A stretch of 64,000 nt of DNA from positions 1,550,001 through 1,614,000 of the forward strand of contig JACKNO010000001.1 in the NCBI GenBank assembly GCA_024234815.1, given 5' to 3'. Both the position numbers and the translations under genes were made by a program. This DNA comes from Pseudomonadales bacterium (GTDB lineage: Bacteria; Pseudomonadota; Gammaproteobacteria; Pseudomonadales; Halieaceae). Shown piece by piece: positions 17,339 to 26,889 of this stretch. Each line of letters begins with the position of its first letter. Positions within the stretch are counted from its first letter, which is position 1. The notes beneath the pieces are model-generated. The model was not told the DNA's origin. It ran no database searches and saw nothing but the letters and a program-made list of their open reading frames with translations.

Positions 17339-17959
17339 ATGGCTCGATATATTGGACCCAAGTGCAAGCTTTCCCGTCGTGAAGGAACCGATCTGTTCCT
17401 GAAGAGCGGAGTGCGTGCGCTGGAAAGCAAGTGTAAGGCAGAGGCTGCTCCCGGCCAGCATGGCGCCCGTCGTGGTCGCCTGTCTGATTACGGCGTACAG
17501 CTTCGCGAGAAGCAGAAAGTTCGCCGTATCTATGGCGTGCTGGAAAAGCAGTTTCGCAACTACTACAAAGAAGCTGCGCGGCTGAAAGGCGCGACTGGTG
17601 AGAACCTGTTGCAGCTTCTGGAAAGCCGTTTGGACAACGTGGTTTACCGTATGGGCTTTGGCTCCACACGCGCTGAAGCGCGTCAGATGGTTGCCCACAA
17701 GTCGATCCTGGTCAATGGCGCAGCCGTCAACGTGGCGTCATACCAGGTCAAGGCTGGCGATGTAGTCTCCCTGCGCGAAAAGGCCAAAAAGCAGCTGCGA
17801 GTGCAGTCCGCCATGGCACTGGCTGCCCAGCGCGGCGAACCCGAGTGGATTGAAATGAACAACGAAAAGTTGGAAGGGGTGTTCAAGTCAGTACCCGACC
17901 GTCAGGATCTGTCCTCAGATATTAACGAAAACCTGATCGTCGAACTTTACTCCAAGTAA
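17339..17959 (+). CDS. rpsD: 30S ribosomal protein S4
   Basis: S4 is a primary 16S rRNA binder and, in E. coli, the translational repressor of the alpha operon as well as an antitermination factor. The 206-residue protein starts MARYIGPKCKLSRREGTDLFLKSG. Its S4 RNA-binding domain is around residues 95-155 (RLDNVVYRMGFGSTRAEARQ). Length matches the family exactly. Confidence 0.98.
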   Translation: MARYIGPKCKLSRREGTDLFLKSGVRALESKCKAEAAPGQHGARRGRLSDYGVQLREKQKVRRIYGVLEKQFRNYYKEAARLKGATGENLLQLLESRLDNVVYRMGFGSTRAEARQMVAHKSILVNGAAVNVASYQVKAGDVVSLREKAKKQLRVQSAMALAAQRGEPEWIEMNNEKLEGVFKSVPDRQDLSSDINENLIVELYSK

Positions 17960-17995
17960 TCCACTGAAGGACCAACCTACAATACAGGTGCCCCA

Positions 17996-19000
17996 ATGCA
18001 GAGTGCAGTGAACGAGTTTTTGACACCACGTGTCATCAAGGTTGATGAAAAGAACAACACCCGCGCCCAGGTAACCCTGGAGCCGCTGGAGCGTGGCTTC
18101 GGCCATACCCTGGGGAATGCTTTACGTCGAATCCTGCTGTCCTCGATGCCCGGTTGTGCCATCACCGAGGTAGAGATTGACGGCGTATTGCACGAGTACA
18201 GTGCGATTGAAGGTGTGCAGGAAGACGTAATTGAGATTCTCCTGAACCTCAAGGGTGTCGCCCTGGTGATGAATGCCAAGGAAGAAGCGGAGCTGGTCCT
18301 GCGCCGAAAAGGCCCAGGTGTTGTCACGGCCGCCGATATCCAGGTGGACCACGATATCGAGGTCCGCAATCCTGAGCATGTGATTTGCCACCTCAACGGC
18401 AATTCCGAGATCAACATGAAGCTGACCGTGGCCCGTGGCCGCGGCTACTCACCGGCGGATTCTCGCGAGAACCCCGAAGAGGAGACCCGCTCCATCGGTC
18501 GCCTGCAACTGGACGCCACGTTTTCACCCGTATTTCGTGTCTCCTACGTGGTAGAGGCCGCTCGCGTAGAGCAGCGTACCGACCTGGATAAGCTGGTGCT
18601 GGATCTTGAAACCAATGGCACCATCGACCCCGAGGAGGCCATCCGCAGGGCAGCCACCATTCTGCAGCAGCAATTGGCGGTGTTCGTTGACCTGGAGAGC
18701 GAGAGTGAATCCGAGTCAGTCATCGAGGAAGACGAGGTGGATCCGATTCTGCTGCGTCCGGTCGATGACCTGGAACTCACCGTTCGTTCCGCCAACTGTC
18801 TCAAGGCAGAGAACATTTACTACATAGGTGATCTTGTACAGCGCACTGAAGTGGAGTTGCTGAAGACACCGAACCTTGGCAAGAAGTCACTGACTGAAAT
18901 CAAGGACGTGCTTGCTTCCCGGGGATTGTCTCTGGGCATGCGCCTGGACAACTGGCCGCCGGCCAGTCTGAAGAACGATGAAAGGGTTTTAAGCGCTTAA
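17996..19000 (+). CDS. rpoA: DNA-directed RNA polymerase subunit alpha
   Basis: The alpha subunit dimerises to start RNA polymerase assembly and contacts promoter UP elements and activators. The 334-residue protein has the N-terminal assembly domain (LEPLERGFGHTLGNALRRILLSSMPG, about residues 24-49). An acidic linker (ESESESVIEEDEVD) is followed by the C-terminal domain with SANCLKAENIYYIGDLVQRTE and LGKKSLTEIKDVL. The linker is slightly longer than in E. coli (329 residues in total). It lies between rpsD and rplQ. Confidence 0.98.
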   Translation: MQSAVNEFLTPRVIKVDEKNNTRAQVTLEPLERGFGHTLGNALRRILLSSMPGCAITEVEIDGVLHEYSAIEGVQEDVIEILLNLKGVALVMNAKEEAELVLRRKGPGVVTAADIQVDHDIEVRNPEHVICHLNGNSEINMKLTVARGRGYSPADSRENPEEETRSIGRLQLDATFSPVFRVSYVVEAARVEQRTDLDKLVLDLETNGTIDPEEAIRRAATILQQQLAVFVDLESESESESVIEEDEVDPILLRPVDDLELTVRSANCLKAENIYYIGDLVQRTEVELLKTPNLGKKSLTEIKDVLASRGLSLGMRLDNWPPASLKNDERVLSA

Positions 19001-19091
19001 CAAATCGAAGATCGGGTATTGTTGATTCAAACAATGCCCGCATCACAAGTTGGCAGTGCTGAGATAGCACAGACAGTATAGGATTGGAAAA

Positions 19092-19481
19092 ATGCGTCAT
19101 CGTCATAGTGGACGTCAGTTAAACAGGAACAGCTCCCATCGCAAGGCCATGTTCCGCAATATGGCCGTCTCCCTGGTGGAGCATGAGCTGATAAGGACTA
19201 CCTTGCCCAAGGCCAAGGAACTGCGCAGTTACGCGGAGCCCCTGATCACCCTGGCGAAAAAAGACAGCGTGGCGAATCGCCGGCTTGCTTTTGACCGCAC
19301 ACGGAGCAAGGAAGCCGTAGGCAAACTGTTCGGCGAACTGGGCCCGCGCTTCCAGGAGCGTCCGGGTGGTTATATTCGCATTCTCAAGTGCGGCTACCGC
19401 ACCGGTGACAAGGCGCCCATGGCTTATGTCGAGCTCATCGGTCGCCCGCAAGTTGAAGTATTCGAGGACAGCGAGGACTAA
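19092..19481 (+). CDS. rplQ: 50S ribosomal protein L17
   Basis: L17 is a large-subunit protein near the tunnel exit. The 129-residue product begins MRHRHSGRQLNRNSSHRKAMF and has the conserved GGYIRILKCGYRTGDKAPMAYVEL (about residues 94-117). It closes the alpha operon and is followed by a clear intrinsic terminator. An ATAGGATTGGAAAA sequence precedes the ATG. Confidence 0.98.
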   Translation: MRHRHSGRQLNRNSSHRKAMFRNMAVSLVEHELIRTTLPKAKELRSYAEPLITLAKKDSVANRRLAFDRTRSKEAVGKLFGELGPRFQERPGGYIRILKCGYRTGDKAPMAYVELIGRPQVEVFEDSED

Positions 19482-19503
19482 GCCTTCGCGACGATGCACT
19501 TTC

Positions 19504-19529
19504 AAAGCCGGGCAATGCCCGGCTTTTTT
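19504..19529 (+). terminator. Intrinsic terminator of the alpha operon
   Basis: AAAGCCGGGC (19504-19513), loop AAT, GCCCGGCTTT (19517-19526), continuing as T residues before a G. This is a 10-bp perfect stem with a T-run, 22 bases after the rplQ stop. Confidence 0.92.
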
Positions 19530-19637
19530 GTTTGTGCACCAGGCATGGCGCGTAGCGCCCTGAAGGGGTCTGTTCCGGGCTTGCCTGCGGGGTGGCATCT
19601 GTTAGGCTGGCCTCGTAACTTGCGGGAGGGCAGGGCG

Positions 19638-20510
19638 ATGGCGAGCACAAGGGTATTGACCGAAGGATTGTATTTTGGCGAGGGTCCCCGCTGGCACGAA
19701 GGACGACTCTGGTTCAGCGATTTTTATGATCACGCCGTTAAATCCATAGACGCCGCCGGGGAAGTGCTTGTAGAGCATCGTCTTGATGACCAGCCATCGG
19801 GGCTTGGCTGGCTTCCCGACGGGCGGCTGCTGGTTGTGTCAATGCGTGAACTCGCGGTGTTGCGCCAGGAAGGAGATGGTTTCGTGGTGCATGCTGATCT
19901 ATCAGGATTGGCGCGGCATATGTGTAACGATATGGTTGTCGATGGCTCAGGCAGGGCCTGGGTGGGCAACTTCGGGTTTGATCTTGATGCGGAACTGGAG
20001 CGGCAGGGCAGCGAATTAGTGCTTTCCGAACTGCCAGCCACCAACCTGGTGCGTGTTGATCCGGACGGTAGCGTCCACCTCGCATCTCCGTCGATGCAGT
20101 TCCCGAACGGCAGTGTGGTGACCCCCGATGGCAAAACACTTATCGTCGCTGAAACGCTTGGCATGAAACTTACGGCTTTTGATATCGAGCCGGATGGAGG
20201 GCTGGCCAATCGGCGGGTTTGGGCACAGGTTGATAAGGTCGCGCCTGACGGAATCTGCCTGGATATCGAGGGCAATGTGTGGGTGGCTAACGCGCTCGCT
20301 CCCGAGTGTGTGCGATTTGCACCCGGAGGTGAGGTGTTGCAGGTGGTGATGACGAGCCAGCATTGTTATGCGTGCATGTTGGGCGGGGAGGACGGGCGCG
20401 ACCTGTTTCTCCTAACCGCGCAATCCAGCGACCACGCCAGGGCCAGTGCTTCAAGAACCGGTAAAATCGAAGTGGCCAGGGTCGATGCCCCTGGCGCCGG
20501 GTGGCCCTGA
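19638..20510 (+). CDS. SMP-30/gluconolactonase/LRE family protein
   Basis: The 290-residue protein is a six-bladed beta-propeller of the SMP-30/gluconolactonase family, which hydrolyses sugar or related lactones using a divalent metal. The metal-ligand glutamate is in FGEGPRWHEGRLWFSDF (Glu15), and later blades carry CNDMVVDGSGRAWVGNFG and VAPDGICLDIEGNVWVANA. The frame is open to 19494, but ATG 19638 has GGGAGGGCAGGGCG just upstream and gives MASTRVLTEGLYFGEGPRW. There is no signal peptide, so a cytoplasmic location is likely. The substrate cannot be deduced. It sits alone between the alpha operon terminator and convergent uvrA. Confidence 0.85.
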   Translation: MASTRVLTEGLYFGEGPRWHEGRLWFSDFYDHAVKSIDAAGEVLVEHRLDDQPSGLGWLPDGRLLVVSMRELAVLRQEGDGFVVHADLSGLARHMCNDMVVDGSGRAWVGNFGFDLDAELERQGSELVLSELPATNLVRVDPDGSVHLASPSMQFPNGSVVTPDGKTLIVAETLGMKLTAFDIEPDGGLANRRVWAQVDKVAPDGICLDIEGNVWVANALAPECVRFAPGGEVLQVVMTSQHCYACMLGGEDGRDLFLLTAQSSDHARASASRTGKIEVARVDAPGAGWP

Positions 20511-20540
20511 TAGTATCCGGTTGCCGTTGCCCCGGGTTTA

Positions 20541-23387
20541 TCAGGCCGCCCGCTTGCGGCCCTTGCGTTTCAGCATAGGGGCCAGGAACTGGCCCGTATA
20601 TGAATTTTTGTTCCTCGCGACGTCCTCTGGCGTACCAGTGGCAATAATCAGGCCGCCGCCGCTACCGCCCTCGGGTCCCAGATCAACAATCCAGTCTGCC
20701 GTCTTGATCACATCCAGGTTGTGTTCGATGATCACAATGGTGTTGCCGTGATCCCGGAGCCGATGCAACACTGCCAGTAACTGCTTGATATCTTCGAAAT
20801 GCAGCCCCGTGGTGGGTTCATCGAGGATATACAGCGTTTTGCCGGTATCCCGCTTGGATAGCTCCCGGGACAGTTTTATGCGCTGGGCTTCACCGCCGGA
20901 GAGCGTGGTTGCAGCCTGGCCCAGGCGGATATAGGACAGGCCCACGTCCATGAGGGTCTGGAGCTTGCGCGCAATGGTGGGTACTGGCTCGAAGAACACC
21001 AGGGCGTCCTCTACGGTCATTTCCAGTACTTCGTGAATATTCTTGCCCTTGTAGCGCACTTCCAGGGTTTCCCGGTTGTAGCGTTTGCCCTTGCAGATGT
21101 CACAGGGTACGTAGATATCCGGCAGGAAATGCATTTCCACTTTGGTCACGCCGTCACCCTGGCAGGCTTCACAGCGACCACCCTTCACATTGAAGCTGAA
21201 TCTGCCGGCCTTGTAGCCGCGGGACCTGGCCTCCTGGGTTCCCGAAAACAGCTCGCGCACCGGTGTGAAAATGCCGGTATAGGTGGCCGGATTGGAGCGT
21301 GGCGTGCGCCCGATCGGGCTCTGGTCTATGTCTATGCACTTGTCAATCTGGTCCATTCCCTCGATCGAGGTGTATGCAGCCGGCGTGAGCGTGGTGGCGC
21401 CGTTGAGTTCTGTGGCCGCGATCGGGTACAGGGTGCTGTTGATCAGCGTTGACTTACCGGAGCCAGAAACCCCGGTGACGCAGGTAAGCAGTCCCAGGGG
21501 GATATCCAGGGTTACCGACTGCAGGTTGTTGCCGTGCGCGCCGGCGAGAACCAGCTGGTGCGCCGGGTTGTTGGGGGTTCGCCGGGCGGGAATCTCTATC
21601 CGGCGTTTCCCCGAGAGGTAGGCACCGGTCAGGGACTCCTTGCTGGCAAGTATCTGCTTGAGCGTACCCTGGGCGACGATCCTGCCTCCATGTACGCCTG
21701 CACCGGGGCCGATATCGATGATGTGATCGGCGTTGCGGATCGCGTCCTCGTCGTGCTCGACCACCAGGACAGTGTTGCCCAGGTCGCGCAGGTGGGTGAG
21801 GGTGTTCAGGAGGCGCTCATTATCCCGCTGGTGCAGGCCGATAGAGGGTTCATCCAGGATGTACATGACCCCGACCAGGCCGGCTCCTATCTGGGACGCC
21901 AGGCGAATGCGCTGCGCCTCTCCACCGGACAGGGTTTCAGCGCTGCGGTTGAGGGTCAGGTAGTTGAGGCCAACATCCACCAGGAAGCGGTAGCGCGCGC
22001 GCAGTTCCTTCAGGATCTTGTTCGCGATTTCACCCTTGCGGCCGGGCAATTGCAGCTTCTCGAAGTAAAGCTCGGCCTCTCCTACCGGCATACTGGTAAT
22101 GCTGGGCAGTGTGCGTTCATCGACGAAGACATGCCGAGCGTCGCGCCGCAGCCGGGTGCCCTCACACTCGGGGCAGGGATGGGTGGCCAGGAACTTGGCG
22201 AGGTCCTCACGCACCGAGGAAGAATCAGTATCCCGGTAGCGACGTTCCATGTTGGGGAGAATACCCTCGAAGGGATGGGTGCGCTTGAAAACGTCGCCCC
22301 GGTCGTTTACGTAGGCGAAGGCGATCTCCTGCTTGCCGCTGCCCTGCAGAATCACCTGGCGGTGCTTTTTGTCCAGTTCATTGAATGGGGTGTCGATATC
22401 GAAGCCGTAATGCTCGGCCAGGGACGTCAGCATGTGGAAGTAGTAGACGTTGCGCCGGTCCCAGCCGCGGATGGCTCCCTCGGCAAGGCTCGCCTCAGGG
22501 TGCAGCACGATTCGCTCGGGGTCGAAGTATTGCTTGACGCCGAGGCCGTCACAGCCGGCACAGGCGCCCGCCGGATTGTTGAATGAGAACAGGCGGGGCT
22601 CCAGTTCGTCGATACTGTGGCCGCATTCGGGGCAGGCGAACCGTGCGGAAAAGCTGATTTCCTCGCCATCGCCCTCCATGAAACTGATCGATGCCAGGCC
22701 GTCGGTAAGCCCCAGAGCGGTCTCAAAGGACTCGGCCAGGCGGATACCCAGGTCATCCCTGACCTTGAACCGGTCCACAACCACCTCTATCCGGTGTTTC
22801 TTTTTTTTGTCCAGCGTGGGCAAATCGTCCAGGTCCGTGACGATGCCGTCGACCCTCGCCCTGACAAAGCCGCCGGCCCGCAACTCCTCGAATACATGCA
22901 GGTGTTCACCCTTGCGATCCCTCACGACAGGCGCCAGCAGCATCAGTTTGCTGCCCTGGGGCAGGGCCAGCACGCTGTCCACCATCTGGCTGACGGTCTG
23001 GGCCTGCAGGTTGTGGCCGTGATCCGGGCAGCGCGGGTCGCCCACCCTGGCGAACAGCAGGCGCAGGTAATCGTAGATTTCGGTAATTGTGCCGACCGTT
23101 GATCGCGGGTTGTGGGAAGTGGACTTCTGTTCGATCGAAATCGCAGGTGACAGCCCTTCAATATGATCCATATCGGGCTTTTCCATCATTGACAGGAACT
23201 GCCGGGCATACGTGGAAAGGGATTCCACGTAGCGACGCTGTCCTTCCGCGTAAAGGGTGTCGAACGCCAGTGAGGACTTGCCCGAGCCGGACAGACCGGT
23301 TATGACCACCAGTTTGTCCCTGGGGATATCCAGATCGATATTCTTGAGGTTGTGGGTGCGCGCCCCTCGTACTTGAATGGTGTCCAT
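20541..23387 (-). CDS. uvrA: Excinuclease ABC subunit A
   Basis: UvrA is the damage-recognition ATPase of nucleotide excision repair. The 948-residue protein has two ABC ATPase halves: Walker A GLSGSGKS at residues 31-38 and a second GVSGSGKS near residue 645. ABC signatures LSGGEAQRI occur in both halves. Zinc-finger segments are CPECGHSIDE...CAGC and CEACQGDG...CDIC. It is convergent with the SMP-30 gene, with a 30-base gap. No LexA box (CTG-N10-CAG) was seen in its upstream region 23388-23568, although uvrA is SOS-controlled in E. coli. Confidence 0.98.
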   Translation of the reverse strand: MDTIQVRGARTHNLKNIDLDIPRDKLVVITGLSGSGKSSLAFDTLYAEGQRRYVESLSTYARQFLSMMEKPDMDHIEGLSPAISIEQKSTSHNPRSTVGTITEIYDYLRLLFARVGDPRCPDHGHNLQAQTVSQMVDSVLALPQGSKLMLLAPVVRDRKGEHLHVFEELRAGGFVRARVDGIVTDLDDLPTLDKKKKHRIEVVVDRFKVRDDLGIRLAESFETALGLTDGLASISFMEGDGEEISFSARFACPECGHSIDELEPRLFSFNNPAGACAGCDGLGVKQYFDPERIVLHPEASLAEGAIRGWDRRNVYYFHMLTSLAEHYGFDIDTPFNELDKKHRQVILQGSGKQEIAFAYVNDRGDVFKRTHPFEGILPNMERRYRDTDSSSVREDLAKFLATHPCPECEGTRLRRDARHVFVDERTLPSITSMPVGEAELYFEKLQLPGRKGEIANKILKELRARYRFLVDVGLNYLTLNRSAETLSGGEAQRIRLASQIGAGLVGVMYILDEPSIGLHQRDNERLLNTLTHLRDLGNTVLVVEHDEDAIRNADHIIDIGPGAGVHGGRIVAQGTLKQILASKESLTGAYLSGKRRIEIPARRTPNNPAHQLVLAGAHGNNLQSVTLDIPLGLLTCVTGVSGSGKSTLINSTLYPIAATELNGATTLTPAAYTSIEGMDQIDKCIDIDQSPIGRTPRSNPATYTGIFTPVRELFSGTQEARSRGYKAGRFSFNVKGGRCEACQGDGVTKVEMHFLPDIYVPCDICKGKRYNRETLEVRYKGKNIHEVLEMTVEDALVFFEPVPTIARKLQTLMDVGLSYIRLGQAATTLSGGEAQRIKLSRELSKRDTGKTLYILDEPTTGLHFEDIKQLLAVLHRLRDHGNTIVIIEHNLDVIKTADWIVDLGPEGGSGGGLIIATGTPEDVARNKNSYTGQFLAPMLKRKGRKRAA

Positions 23388-23568
23388 AGCAGGCCTGAAA
23401 CGGTGTTGGAAGCGAAACCCGGCAGTATATGCCCTGGCTCATGTGGCTGCAAAAGCATCCTCTGATATACGACGCTTTCCGACGTTTGGATGGGCTGGAG
23501 GCGGTGAAACTGGTATTATCCGGGGCTACCATTTCAAAGACTAAACCCCTGTGATCACTGAACATCCA

Positions 23569-24765
23569 ATGACGGCGCTGGAGCGGCGCTCGGTAGGCTC
23601 CCTGGCGCTGCTATACAGCTTTCGCATGCTCGGCCTGTTCATGGTGCTGCCCCTGCTCAGCCTCTATGCCGCGGACCTGCCTGATGCTACCCCCAGCCTT
23701 ATAGGCCTGGCGCTCGGCGCCTATGGACTCACCCAGGCAATCTTGCAGATTCCCCTCGGCTGGCTTTCGGACCAGATCGGTCGCAAGCCCGTCATCGTTG
23801 GGGGGCTGCTGCTGTTTTTACTGGGCAGTGTGCTCGCCGCCACGGCGGACAGCCTCTGGGGTATCGTCATGGGGCGGGCACTGCAGGGTGCGGGCGCCAT
23901 AGCGGCTACCGTGATGGCCCTGGTGGCGGACTTGACCAGCGCGGAGCAGCGCACCAAGGCCATGGCTGTCGTCGGCATGAGTATAGGTATGTCGTTCGCG
24001 GTAGCCCTGGTGCTCGGGCCTGTTATCGCCTCCGCCGGCGGTTTGGCCGCGGTATTCTGGGTCACGGCCCTGCTGGCTGCTGGCGGTATCGCCATCGTCC
24101 TGTTTCTGGTGCCGAAACCGACCACGGCACCGGTGTTGCATGGAGAAGTGGGCGCCCGGCCGAGCCTGTTCGGGACGGCTCTGCGGGACCCGGCGCTGCT
24201 GCGCCTCAACTTTGGCGTTTTCAGCCTGCATTTCATTCTCATGGCTTTTTTCCTGGTAGTGCCGGCTACTCTGGAACAGGTGGCGGGAGTAGACCGCGCC
24301 CATCACTGGCAGGTTTATCTGCCGGTGCTGCTGTTGTCTATACTGGGCATGCTGCCGCTCCTGCGCACGGCCGAGCGCGGTGGTCGCCCCCGGGAAATGT
24401 TCCTCTGCGGTGTTGGCCTGCTGCTGGTTTCGCTCCCCCTGGTGGGTGTGGCGTGGCGGCCATTCGCACTCTACCTGGCGTTGTGGTTGTTCTTTGTCGG
24501 GTTCAATTACCTGGAAGCGACACTGCCGTCCCTGGTCAGCAAGACCGTGTTTGCCGGGGGCAAGGGCACTGCACTGGGTATTTATTCGACCTGCCAGTTC
24601 TTCGGCGCCTTCGCCGGAGGCGCTGGCGGAGGCTGGGTTATACAGCATCTGGGGGCATTCTACCTGCTGGGCCTGTGCGTGGCGCTGGGGGGGCTGTGGT
24701 TCCTGGTGATGCTGGGTGCCGGCGGCAGCCAGTTACAGGACCTGGAGCAGATCACAGAGGCCTGA
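23569..24765 (+). CDS. MFS transporter (YajR-like, without C-terminal domain)
   Basis: This is an inner-membrane major facilitator with about 12 hydrophobic segments in 398 residues. The family motif GWLSDQIGRKPVI (motif A) lies after TM2 and begins near residue 67. The order uvrA-MFS-ssb is common in Gammaproteobacteria, and these MFS proteins resemble YajR; E. coli YajR has an extra C-terminal YAM domain that is absent here. The frame is open to a GTG at 23551. ATG 23569 (MTALERRSVGSL) seems the better start, though neither has a strong ribosome binding site. Substrate unknown; a drug or metabolite exporter is likely. Confidence 0.85.
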   Translation: MTALERRSVGSLALLYSFRMLGLFMVLPLLSLYAADLPDATPSLIGLALGAYGLTQAILQIPLGWLSDQIGRKPVIVGGLLLFLLGSVLAATADSLWGIVMGRALQGAGAIAATVMALVADLTSAEQRTKAMAVVGMSIGMSFAVALVLGPVIASAGGLAAVFWVTALLAAGGIAIVLFLVPKPTTAPVLHGEVGARPSLFGTALRDPALLRLNFGVFSLHFILMAFFLVVPATLEQVAGVDRAHHWQVYLPVLLLSILGMLPLLRTAERGGRPREMFLCGVGLLLVSLPLVGVAWRPFALYLALWLFFVGFNYLEATLPSLVSKTVFAGGKGTALGIYSTCQFFGAFAGGAGGGWVIQHLGAFYLLGLCVALGGLWFLVMLGAGGSQLQDLEQITEA

Positions 24766-24916
24766 CCCCGGCGGCCTGCTGCCCGCGTGGATTGGGGGCA
24801 CCTGCGCCGCAAATGATGTGACATGACCGCCCCCGCTGTCGCATTTGGGTGGCGGGATTGCTATAGTTCACGGTTCAATTCGGGACCAAAATCGACATAT
24901 AAACTGAGGATTTTCT

Positions 24917-25429
24917 ATGGCTTCACGGGGCGTCAATAAAGTCATCCTGGTGGGTAATCTGGGCAATGACCCGGAAACGCGCTTTTTCCCCGACGGTGGA
25001 GCCGTCACTAACGCCAGCATCGCCACCAGTGAAAGCTGGAAAGACAAACAGACTGGCCAGATGCAGGAAAAGACTGAGTGGCATCGCGTTGTTTTCCGTG
25101 ATCGGGGTAACTTCCGCCTGGGACAAATCGCCGGTGAGTACCTGAAAAAAGGCTCCAAGGTTTATGTCGAGGGCCGTCTGCAGACTCGCAAGTGGCAGGA
25201 CAAGGCTGGAGTGGATCACTACACCACCGAGATCGTGGCTAATGAGATGCAGATGCTCGACAGCCGGGGTTCAAGTTCGGGCGGGGATTACGATTCCCCG
25301 GGCGAGCCTCAAAGAAGCGCACCGCGCGCAGCGCCCGCCGCCGGTTCTGCACCGTCAGCCAGCTCGCAATCGCCTGCCAGTTCACAGCCGGCGGATTTCA
25401 ATGACTTTGACGACGACATACCGTTCTAG
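24917..25429 (+). CDS. ssb: Single-stranded DNA-binding protein
   Basis: SSB coats single-stranded DNA in replication and repair. The 170-residue product has the N-terminal OB fold (MASRGVNKVILVGNLGNDPE through about residue 110). A glycine/serine/proline-rich linker follows, then the acidic C-terminal tip DFDDDIPF used to recruit partner proteins. It is preceded by a 151-base gap containing GCTATAGTTC, a plausible -10. It sits downstream of the MFS gene in the uvrA-MFS-ssb block. Confidence 0.97.
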   Translation: MASRGVNKVILVGNLGNDPETRFFPDGGAVTNASIATSESWKDKQTGQMQEKTEWHRVVFRDRGNFRLGQIAGEYLKKGSKVYVEGRLQTRKWQDKAGVDHYTTEIVANEMQMLDSRGSSSGGDYDSPGEPQRSAPRAAPAAGSAPSASSQSPASSQPADFNDFDDDIPF

Positions 25430-25478
25430 CCTCCTTCGATAAGCGGGTGAACGTCGGCAGAGGGGTGGCATAACAATC

Positions 25479-26378
25479 GTGCGGGTGCTTATCCTTGGAT
25501 CGGACACACCTTTGGGGCATGCGCTTGTCCAGTTGCTGGCGCGTCTGGGGCGCCACCAGACATTGCTGCTCACTCGCGCCGCATGCCGCTGGAAGAGCGA
25601 GCGCCAGGCAAAAAAGGCTGTAGTCAGGGCCAAGAGTGACATTCTCGTCGATTTGCGTATTTCCGCCGCGGCTGACGGCGTGGACCAGTTGCAGGAACCC
25701 GATCTCAAACGCTGCCACTGGCTGGCCAAGGCCTGTCAGCGCGGCGGCGTCAACTACCTGTTTACCTCCAATTCGCGGGTGTTTTCCGGCCAGCTGGACC
25801 GGCCGTACAGTGAAGAGGATTTTCCCGACAATGAAGCCGGTCTCGGCGCCATGCTATGCCGCGCCGAGCAGTTGGTGCGCGACGGATGCGAGCGCCATCT
25901 TATATTGCGTTTGGGGCCGGTGTTCTCATTCGAGGGCACCAACCTGATTACCCAGATGCTCGGACAATTGAGCGAGCAGGGCGGCAGCCTGGTCATGGAC
26001 AATAATTTGCGAGGCTGTCCGGTGGCCGCGGGTGATGCGGCCAGGGTCATTTCCGCACTGCTGGACCAGCTCAGCACCGGTCTGGAAGCCAGTGGCATCT
26101 ATCACTATTGCAGCTCCGACACGGCAACCTACTACGAATTCGCCGAGGCCATGCTGGCATCGGCGTCACAGTTTTCGGATTTCGAGTCCTCGGCCGTGCA
26201 ACTGCAACGGCAACCCGAAGGCCTCGCCCCCCTCAACCGATCCCTGAATTGCAGTAAGATCCGCAACACTTTCGCCATCAAGCAGGCGCCCTGGCGCACG
26301 GCGATAGCGGGCATCGTCAAGCAATACTATGAACAGCAGCGTAAATTGGAGTCAGAGAATGGCAAAGGCGACAGATGA
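25479..26378 (+). CDS. RmlD-like sugar nucleotide-binding (extended SDR) protein
   Basis: The 299-residue protein has an N-terminal Rossmann start (MRVLILGSDTPLGHAL, with Gly7 and Gly13 in the nucleotide-binding turn). The overall plan resembles dTDP-4-dehydrorhamnose reductase: LFTSNSRVFSG, then RPYSEEDFP, then LRLGPVFS. Where RmlD has its catalytic Y-x3-K, this protein reads GLGAMLCRAEQL, with neither tyrosine nor lysine, so ordinary reductase chemistry is doubtful. The GTG start at 25479 is preceded by AGAGGGGTGGCATAACAATC. It overlaps the moaB start by about 20 bases. Role unknown; it may be a binding or regulatory relative. Confidence 0.7.
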   Translation: MRVLILGSDTPLGHALVQLLARLGRHQTLLLTRAACRWKSERQAKKAVVRAKSDILVDLRISAAADGVDQLQEPDLKRCHWLAKACQRGGVNYLFTSNSRVFSGQLDRPYSEEDFPDNEAGLGAMLCRAEQLVRDGCERHLILRLGPVFSFEGTNLITQMLGQLSEQGGSLVMDNNLRGCPVAAGDAARVISALLDQLSTGLEASGIYHYCSSDTATYYEFAEAMLASASQFSDFESSAVQLQRQPEGLAPLNRSLNCSKIRNTFAIKQAPWRTAIAGIVKQYYEQQRKLESENGKGDR

Positions 26379-26889
26379 AACCTCGAGGCCGCTGGCGATT
26401 GCGGTACTGACCGTCTCCGACACCCGTAGCCGGGAGACGGATACTTCCGGCCAGTATTTGACAGAAGCGCTCACCGCGGACGGTCACCGGGCGGCGGAGC
26501 GGGCGATCGTGGTGGACGACATCTACCAGATCAGGGCTGTGCTTTCCAAATGGATTGCCGACGCGGGCATTGATGCGGTACTGGTGACCGGTGGTACCGG
26601 CTTCTCTGGTCGCGATTCGACCCCCGAGGCTGTGCGCCCGCTGTTTGACAAGGACATAGAGGGTTTCGGTGAAGTATTCCGGGCCTTGTCCCATGCGGAA
26701 ATCGGCTCCTCGACCATCCAGTCCCGGGCACTGGCCGGCTTTGCCAACAATACCGTCATCTTCTGTATGCCGGGCTCCACTGGCGCCTGTAAGACGGCCT
26801 GGCAGGGAGTGATACGGGAACAGTTGGACAGTAGTCATCGTCCCTGCAACTTCGTCGGGGTGCTGGCGGTGCGCGAGGAAGGTGCTTGA
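26359..26889 (+). CDS. moaB: Molybdenum cofactor biosynthesis protein B
   Basis: MoaB/MogA-type proteins adenylylate molybdopterin before molybdenum insertion. The 176-residue product has IAVLTVSDTRSRETDTSG at the N-terminus and the molybdopterin-binding loop VLVTGGTGFSGRDST in the middle. An upstream extension of the frame to 26329 is unlikely: ATG 26359 follows TTGGAGTCAGAGA and gives MAKATDETSRPLAIAVL. It overlaps the end of the RmlD-like gene, and its stop overlaps the moeA start. Confidence 0.92.
   Translation: MAKATDETSRPLAIAVLTVSDTRSRETDTSGQYLTEALTADGHRAAERAIVVDDIYQIRAVLSKWIADAGIDAVLVTGGTGFSGRDSTPEAVRPLFDKDIEGFGEVFRALSHAEIGSSTIQSRALAGFANNTVIFCMPGSTGACKTAWQGVIREQLDSSHRPCNFVGVLAVREEGA

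Noticed and set aside
23388..23568. Possible LexA/SOS box between uvrA and the MFS gene
   Set aside because: No CTG-N10-CAG palindrome with the expected AT-rich centre was found, even though uvrA is SOS-controlled in E. coli.
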